Source: Symbiodinium sp. CCMP2592 (taxonomy: Eukaryota > Sar > Dinophyceae > Suessiales > Symbiodiniaceae). From it: DNA of 64,000 nucleotides. Below are positions 59,470 to 64,000 of this stretch, one piece after another (the first letter of the stretch is position 1; each line of letters begins with the position of its first letter). The notes below the pieces were generated by a model that made no database searches, was not told the origin of the DNA, and saw only the letters and a list, made by a program, of their open reading frames with translations. The stretch spans positions 424,506 through 488,505 of the forward strand of contig CAJNDT010004524.1 of NCBI GenBank assembly GCA_905221615.1, written 5' to 3'. The translations under genes and the position numbers were made by a program.

Positions 59470-59841
59470 GGTAAAGCTTGCAGCCTTGGGGTTTATAGCG
59501 TGGAGGTTTACGGGTTGGGGTTTGGGGTTTGGGGTTTAGGGTGTAGGTTTGGGGTTTGGGGGCGCAAGGTTTAGCGTTTCAGGTTTGCGGTTTATGGCTC
59601 AGGGCGTAGGTTTTTCTGCTCCACTCGACAAAGCCTATCAACACCCTGCGACGCTGTCACTGCCCCGTACAATCGTGACAACCATGAATCCCAAAGCCCC
59701 AACAACTGCCCAAAGCCCCGACACCAAAACCCAGACCCCACCCTAAACCCTAAACCCGACCCCACCCAAGCCATGGCTTTCAACACTGCGAGTCCTGGTC
59801 ACCGGATCCATTCTTCCTGTCTGTGAGAAGCCTGCACCGTG

Positions 59842-59946
59842 TGTAGGAACCTGATTAAGAAACCTTGGGCCTTTATTTGGGTTCCTTATATGAATCCTAC
59901 TATTTTGGGGATATAGGCCCAAGGTTTCTTAATCAGGTTCCTACAG
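59842..59946 (+). mobile_element. PAL-N element
   Basis: TAGGAACCTGATTAAGAAAC and GTTTCTTAATCAGGTTCCTA, perfect 20-bp arms continuing into CTTGGGCCT / AGGCCCAAG. Confidence 0.93.
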
Positions 59947-60089
59947 TAGGTTGTTTGGGTTCAAGGGTGCGTAAATTCAACTGATCAGCTCCAATCTAGA
60001 CACCAGGCAACTTTCATGGGCAACGATAAGTGTTCAGGGGTAAGGGTCTCAGGATTGGGACTGATAGGCTGCCTGCTTGGAAATGGGTA

Positions 60090-60202
60090 CAGTAGAAGCC
60101 CAAAAGTTGGAAACCCAATAGCCTCAATCCTTGAGAGTAATGTACAGGAAATTCCAGAACTATTTGGCAAAAATCCGGCTTACAACTTTATGGGGTTTAC
60201 TA
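60090..60202 (+). mobile_element. PAL-E, 113 bp
   Basis: CAGTAGAAGCCCAAAAGTTG and GGCTTACAACTTTATGGGGT. TA on the left (60088-60089), AA on the right. Confidence 0.88.
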
Positions 60203-60318
60203 AAGGGGTAGTTTCGCAGGGTTTGTAAGTCCGGCTAAAGAATGCCCTCTTGGACTCTCTCAGTCCTGATACTCGCAGTAGTTCAGCACTCGTACATACT
60301 TACATCTAGCAGCTAGCA

Positions 60319-60365
60319 GAAAGGGCCTTGATGATCAGGACAGGGTTTGGAGTACAATATATTAG
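60319..60365 (+). mobile_element. PAL-A left-half fragment
   Basis: AAGGGCCTTGATGATCAGGA then GTTTGGAGTACAATATATT. Confidence 0.5.
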
Positions 60366-60543
60366 AGTTGACCCTACTGACACTACAGGCTAAACACTAA
60401 ACTCTAAACTCACGTCCCACACCCTACATTCCATGGGCACCTACGGACCTACAGATCAATGCTATTGTGAGTTTCCAACCAGTGGGGAGCTCTACCTCAA
60501 TACAAAGCTGCTCTGTAGACGGAGCCCTGATCCTTAAACCCTA

Positions 60544-60653
60544 CTTGGAGAGTCATGGGTAGTTATCAGTCTGGTCATAATCCCCCCAAAACCGGCTATA
60601 ACTATAGTTACCCTACTTACAACCCCGCGTGTAACTACCCATGAACCTCCAAG
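60544..60653 (+). mobile_element. PAL-J, TA duplication
   Basis: CTTGGAGAGTCATGGGTAGT and ACTACCCATGAACCTCCAAG. TA at 60542-60543 and 60654-60655. Confidence 0.92.
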
Positions 60654-60841
60654 TAAACCCTGAATCCTAGATCCTCGTAGAACCGTTAAGGGAACCCTGA
60701 ACGGACTCCTAATCTCTGCGGTTTTAAACCCCCCTTGCCTCCGACTTGTGGCACTGGTCACGAGAAGATGCGGCTGAGGGCCCAAAAGTGCGTTCGGCGG
60801 ACATGAAGATCCCCAGCAGCTGATAATGAGGAGGTTCCCAT

Positions 60842-60950
60842 AAGGGTCCATGTAGCCAAATAGTATATACTTTGGCTTTGAAGTACTCCCTAGGTAGATT
60901 GGGCCCAAAATCTACACTATGTGGGTATATGGACCCTTAGGGTTCAGCTA
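60842..60950 (+). mobile_element. PAL-F, uninterrupted
   Basis: AAGGGTCCATGTAGCCAAAT and GTGGGTATATGGACCCTTAG. Gives the intact order for the nested copy at 58139. Confidence 0.87.
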
Positions 60951-61065
60951 AGTGCCAGGATTGAGGTTTAGTTCAGGGCTTCAGGGTTTAGGGATTTAGG
61001 GTGCAGGGTTTAGGGAGGGGGGGTTGACTGGAGCTTGTATCGTAGGTGGTCTACTTACTATCCCA

Positions 61066-61213
61066 ATAAGCCACAGAAATGAAAGGTTAAACTTTCCGAT
61101 TCCTACTAAACTGTAAAACCCGAAAAATTGCTAAACATTCAGAACCCAAAAGTTATTTCTGAGCCCAAAAAGTTACTACACTATAAGAACCCGAAAAGTT
61201 TAAAGGCGAGGCA
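61066..61213 (+). repeat. Dispersed repeat V with internal triplication
   Basis: CAGAAATGAAAGGTTAAACT, then AACCCGAAAAATTGCTAAA, GAACCCAAAAGTTATTTCT and AACCCGAAAAGTTTAAAGG. Confidence 0.75.
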
Positions 61214-61236
61214 TTGGGATCTAAGTCTAGGAACTA

Positions 61237-61324
61237 CCCATAGGCCCCATAGTAGTTCCTTTTTGGGGGTTCATACATAGAATGTTAAAAAGTAATCTCA
61301 AAAACGAAGTACTTTGGGGTCTCT
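61237..61324 (+). mobile_element. PAL-L, right arm decayed
   Basis: CCCATAGGCCCCATAGTAGT on the left. The right reads AACGAAGTACTTTGGGGTCT. Confidence 0.75.
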
Positions 61325-61451
61325 GGGAAGCCAGACCTAGGGTTCGGCCCCAGCAGCAAAACCACCGAACGTCCCAAAAAAGTCTGCTATGTTTCGCGAG
61401 GTAAAACACTGAAGGGACTGAAGGCCTTAACCCCACAAGCCTTGCAGACTA

Positions 61452-61554
61452 CTATGTGGGCCTTAATAATTAGAATAGGGCTTTGGAGGTGATATACTAT
61501 AGTTACCATAAGGAACCACCAACACAGTATTGGTAATTCTTAAGGCCCCCCATC
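61452..61554 (+). mobile_element. PAL-A element
   Basis: GTGGGCCTTAATAATTAGAA and TGGTAATTCTTAAGGCCCCC. Its C-rich right end abuts an acceptor-like TTAAGCTCTTCAG at 61555-61567. Confidence 0.82.
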
Positions 61555-61567
61555 TTAAGCTCTTCAG

Positions 61568-61984
61568 GCATCAAGTGCAACAAAACCGTAAAGTGCAGGC
61601 ACTTATTTACGAAATGTGAGCCTTTGACAATGGACACTGTGAGGGTGACCCCAAATCTGCTAGCACAAGTCTCCAAAGCTGCTCTTGTGAAGGAATTTAA
61701 CTTACGTTACTATAGTAGTGGCGATCTGTAACAAACCATGTGGTTCTTCGTATTCTGGCAATGAGGTTGTACTGCTTACCACGTACCATGGGTTTGGTGG
61801 ATCCGTGTTTTCGGGTGTGCTCTTGTAGTGTCATAACAGCGGAGCTGCACTGCGATTCGTAGAGGCTGCTGGCCAACTCCTGGATAAGTACCTTCAGTCA
61901 AAGTGTATACATCCCGGAATCACTAAGGCCAGCCACACGTTCCTGACTAGACGCACGCAATACTGGACAAAACCACCAACCTAA
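61568..61984 (+). CDS. Two-exon gene model, unrecognised product
   Basis: Exon 1, 61568-61727, follows an acceptor-like CTCTTCAG and reads IKCNKTVKCRHLFTKC then EPLTMDTVRVTPNLLAQVSK. Exon 2, from 61840, follows GTCATAACAG and reads GAALRFVEAAGQLLDKYLQS. A GTAACA donor at 61728 joins the two in phase (CT|C gives Leu), removing a 112-bp intron. Without splicing, exon 1 stops at TAA 61729-61731. Exon 2 stays open to TAA at 61982, where telomeric words begin. G/C at third positions about 51 percent against 36 at second in exon 1. No domain or ATG start identified. Confidence 0.35.
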
Positions 61985-62084
61985 ACCCCAAACCCTAAAC
62001 CCTATGGCAACCCCAGCCTTACCGCACCCTAAACCATGAGGCACCATCATGAGTTTAAGGTACAGTCGTTAGTTAAGGGGTTTC

Positions 62085-62156
62085 GCAGTCTCTGGGAATG
62101 CCTACAGCTCACCATGGCAATGGCAATGAAAAGCCTGGCTCATGATGATTAACAGT
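62085..62156 (+). other. Possible terminal exon
   Basis: After TTTCGCAG (62084-62091) a short frame (LWECLQLTMAMAMKSLAHDD, then TAA) could follow exon 2 if GGATAAGTACC at 61881-61891 is the donor. Weak. Confidence 0.2.
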
Positions 62157-62173
62157 CACAGCACAGAGTGGTA

Positions 62174-62274
62174 CGGTGGATGATATAAATCCTGCACTAC
62201 GCATAATAAGGTATATACCATAAATCCCATAGCTTAGGGTCCTTAAGGTAATGCAGGATTTATATCATCAACAG
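62174..62274 (+). mobile_element. PAL-B, 101 bp, TA duplication
   Basis: CGGTGGATGATATAAATCCT and AGGATTTATATCATCAACAG. TA at 62172-62173 and 62275-62276. Lies between two exon-like blocks. Confidence 0.93.
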
Positions 62275-62354
62275 TAAGAGTCCTGAGTCATGACGCATAC
62301 TCGAAACCATGCAAACTCAAGCTTGATGCAACACCCTAAGGCTTTATGAGCTTA

Positions 62355-62430
62355 TATCGTATATACTTGGGCCTTAAAGGGGTTCCTATATGGGTACTTT
62401 AGGGTACAAGTATATACTATATGGCTACGT
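62355..62430 (+). mobile_element. PAL-F remnant
   Basis: TATACTTGGGCCTTAAAGGG and AAGTATATACTATATGGCTA. It ends about 15 bp before the ATG at 62445. Confidence 0.6.
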
Positions 62431-62444
62431 AGAGCGTTTGGGAC

Positions 62445-62717
62445 ATGAGTGACACTAGTCCAGATGTAATTGCCGACACGAAGGGCCCGATCACCAGCAA
62501 TATGTCTATCAAACCAGCCCATCAACGAAAGCAAACACCCATCAACATCGACAGCTCCAGCTATGCCAGGTTATTGTGACAGTATTGCAAGACTTCCCTT
62601 GACCCTGAAGCCGTAAATGATTCAACCATGAAAAGATTCAAGCGAAGCATGCAACCACAGATAACAGAACCGGCTTCAATTCGCAAAGGCTCGAACCTAG
62701 GAATTACCTTCACGTAA
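62445..62717 (+). CDS. 91-codon frame with one in-frame TGA, unrecognised
   Basis: An ATG (five codons after an in-frame TAG) opens 44 codons with a typical soluble N-terminus (MSDTSPDVIADTKGPITSNM) up to TGA at 62577-62579. The same frame then continues 45 codons (CKTSLDPEAVNDSTMKRFKR, then QITEPASIRKGSNLG) to TAA at 62715. In the middle of the first part (62475-62569) about 70 percent of third positions are G/C. GCCAGGTTATT at the end of part one and TTCACGTAAGA at the end of part two resemble donors. Options: a first exon plus later exon, a broken ORF, or chance. No domain recognised. Confidence 0.35.
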
Positions 62718-63118
62718 GAAGAAGAACTGCTTGCAGGTATACCTAGATAAGTGGGCCGTGATGTTGATGGTGAAGGTGATGGCTACGGTTATGCTGCCAA
62801 TGACAACGATAGTGATGGCTATGTCAATGTGTAGCTGACAACGAAGATGAAGCTAGATAATGTGGGAATATTAGAAGTGGCGATGGGGCCTAGGAGAACA
62901 TTATAGCATAGTGCTACTAAGACACCCTATAAGGAGCAATGCTTCTCCCCTTGGAGTATGTTATAGCATAGTCCGACAAAGAACCCCCCCAAACAAAACT
63001 GCGCAACCGTCCTGAACCCTTCAGTCGCTGGGTCAGTCCCTATGCTGACCCCCCAAAGGCCGCATCTTCATTAGTACCGGTTTAGGGTTGAGGAGTTAGG
63101 GTTCAATTGTTTAGTCTA
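62718..63118. other. Spacer with GATGGT trinucleotide run
   Basis: GTGATGTTGATGGTGAAGG... at 62757-62830 is a degenerate GATGGT tract, open in a Asp/Gly-rich frame (DVDGEGDGYGYAANDNDSDG). The tandem words TTATAGCATAGTGCTAC and TTATAGCATAGTCCGAC at 62901 and 62951 mark a 50-bp imperfect duplication. Confidence 0.4.
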
Positions 63119-63215
63119 GACCCCCCTTAGAACTGTAATAAAACACTATGTGGAGTATTCTCTTGGGTTTTAATGGAACAAAACTTAGAAAATAATTCCT
63201 AAGGAGACTACAGTA
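63119..63215. repeat. Dispersed repeat BB, copy
   Basis: CCCCCTTAGAACTGTAATAA and AATAATTCCTAAGGAGACTA, in the same order as 5105-5215. Confidence 0.6.
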
Positions 63216-63279
63216 GCAAGGCCACTGAAACCCTGAAACCCTAAACCCGAAAAAGCCCTAAACCCTTAGGTTCCTATAG

Positions 63280-63364
63280 CCAGACACTCCAATATCCCTT
63301 AATTACGGAATATTCCCTAAATCATATTAGGGATCCTACTATAAGTTAAGGTATCGGAGTCTCT
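63280..63364 (+). mobile_element. PAL-K element directly abutting PAL-I
   Basis: CCAGACACTCCAATATCCCT on the left, TAAGGTATCGGAGTCTCTG on the right with part of the arm deleted. PAL-I starts at the next base. Confidence 0.82.
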
Positions 63365-63507
63365 GCTTGGAGGGTCGGGGGACTTAGTAAGTAGCTAGTA
63401 AGTAGTAGACTTATAAGTACCCTAAACGGGACCCTAATTGGGGTTATGGTACTTATAAGTCCCTAAAATAAGAAATAAGCAGTTACTAAGTCCCCCGACC
63501 CTCCAAG
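63365..63507 (+). mobile_element. PAL-I, intact, 143 bp
   Basis: Perfect CTTGGAGGGTCGGGGGACTT and AAGTCCCCCGACCCTCCAAG. Duplicated GTAAGTAGCTAGTAAGTAG tract. Confidence 0.92.
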
Positions 63508-63597
63508 TGGGTATTGCGCAAGATGCTCCTCATCCTGGGTGCCGGTTCTGCTCACTCTGCCTTTGCCGCCCTTCCTGGAGTCTGCTGGAAGGAACTA

Positions 63598-63784
63598 CTA
63601 CAGGGGCCATGTTTTAGAGTAGGATACAGTGTTCCTTTGAAGGGGTTACGAAAAGGGCTCTGTAAGGATTCTATCATAGAAGGGCCTGAACAATCAATCA
63701 GAATAGGGTTTTGGGGCCCATTATACTATGACTATAATAAGCAACCCGCCCCTCCCAAAAAGTCTAGGTAATTATTTGGGCCTG
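63598..63784 (+). mobile_element. PAL-A composite
   Basis: ACAGGGGCCATGTTTTAGAG, a TTTGAAGGGG run, then a second left end (GGGCCTGAACAATCAATCAG) with a full interior and AGGTAATTATTTGGGCC. Confidence 0.7.
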
Positions 63785-63905
63785 TTAACCGCCAAAGCCC
63801 GATGAAAGCGCTGCTACAAACGGTTCCTATCGAGTTTGGTTTAGGGTTTGCGAAGCCTAGAGGGTTCAGTTTTTGCTTCAGGGTTTATAACAAGTCACAG
63901 GGACC

Positions 63906-64000
63906 CTTAGGGGGGTAGGGGGGGGGTAGGGCCTAGGGGGACCATCCTTCCTTAAATGCACCGCATGGGCATTAAGGCCCCCTAATTAACCCCCCTCCCC
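63906..64000 (+). mobile_element. G-run palindrome cut by window end
   Basis: TTAGGGGGGTAGGGGGGGGG on the left, CCCCCTAATTAACCCCCCTC at the edge. Resembles 33979-34110. The right boundary lies outside the window. Confidence 0.6.

Noticed and set aside
1-64000. CRISPR array, operon or prokaryotic mobile island
   Set aside because: No regularly spaced identical repeats with unique spacers, no polycistronic ORFs and no ribosome-site pattern. The tandem repeats are eukaryotic-type micro- and minisatellites.
1-64000. tRNA, rRNA, spliced-leader or snRNA genes
   Set aside because: I looked for TTCGA-type T-loops with pairing stems and for the dinoflagellate spliced-leader core. Isolated GGTTCGA words (for example 22595, 35871) lack any cloverleaf context.

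Overview
This window looks like nuclear DNA of a microbial eukaryote, most plausibly an alga or a related protist. It contains hundreds of dispersed, mostly degenerate plant-type telomeric heptads (TTTAGGG/CCCTAAA). It also has long di-, tri- and tetranucleotide microsatellites, no prokaryotic gene organisation, and exon-like islands bounded by GT/AG signals rather than long ORFs. I cannot name the organism. I recognised no known protein family, tRNA or rRNA.

The dominant content is a dense community of short palindromic (foldback, MITE-like) elements, about 70 to 120 bp each. I sorted them by terminal inverted repeat into families named here PAL-A to PAL-R, plus singletons. Several have recognisable target-site duplications. 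PAL-B, E, I, J, L and probably O duplicate TA. PAL-G duplicates 3 bp of form TNA. PAL-C, D, H, P and Q duplicate 4 bp. All seven PAL-B copies are 101 bp and all four PAL-E copies are 113 bp. Nested insertions are common (2.9-3.1, 30.5-30.7, 54.7-54.9 and 58.1-58.35 kb). The PAL-C copy at 48.9 kb is an empty-site control for the nest at 2.9 kb. No transposase gene was found, so every copy appears non-autonomous.

Layout. 0-16 kb: palindromic elements and telomere-like arrays with a few exon-like islands. 16.5-18.4 kb: an AT-rich degenerate GAATACC satellite with a 384-bp tandem duplication. 18.6-18.95 kb: two inverted 14-bp minisatellite arrays. 19-37 kb: more elements, a TAG array at 24 kb, and a possible gene at 36.2-36.75 kb interrupted by two palindromic elements. 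37.8-39 kb: an AGT array between two diverged direct repeats. 39-50 kb: elements and a codon-biased exon-like block on the minus strand at 41.9-42.2 kb. 50.0-50.45 kb: a G-rich minisatellite of about 50 bp. 52.25-52.75 kb: a GC-rich long foldback made of inverted minisatellites. 55.8-57.5 kb: a (CATA)n-type microsatellite field. 57.5-64 kb: elements plus a plus-strand exon-like cluster at 61.5-62.7 kb.

I found no pathway or operon logic. The most interesting possibility is that the palindromic elements sit inside transcription units, perhaps acting as intron-like insertions. At 36.2-36.75 kb an ATG-initiated frame stays open if PAL-H plus one copy of its 4-bp duplication is removed. This is inference and needs RNA evidence. 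All coding calls are low to moderate confidence, because ORFs of 60-120 codons are expected by chance in 64 kb at this composition.
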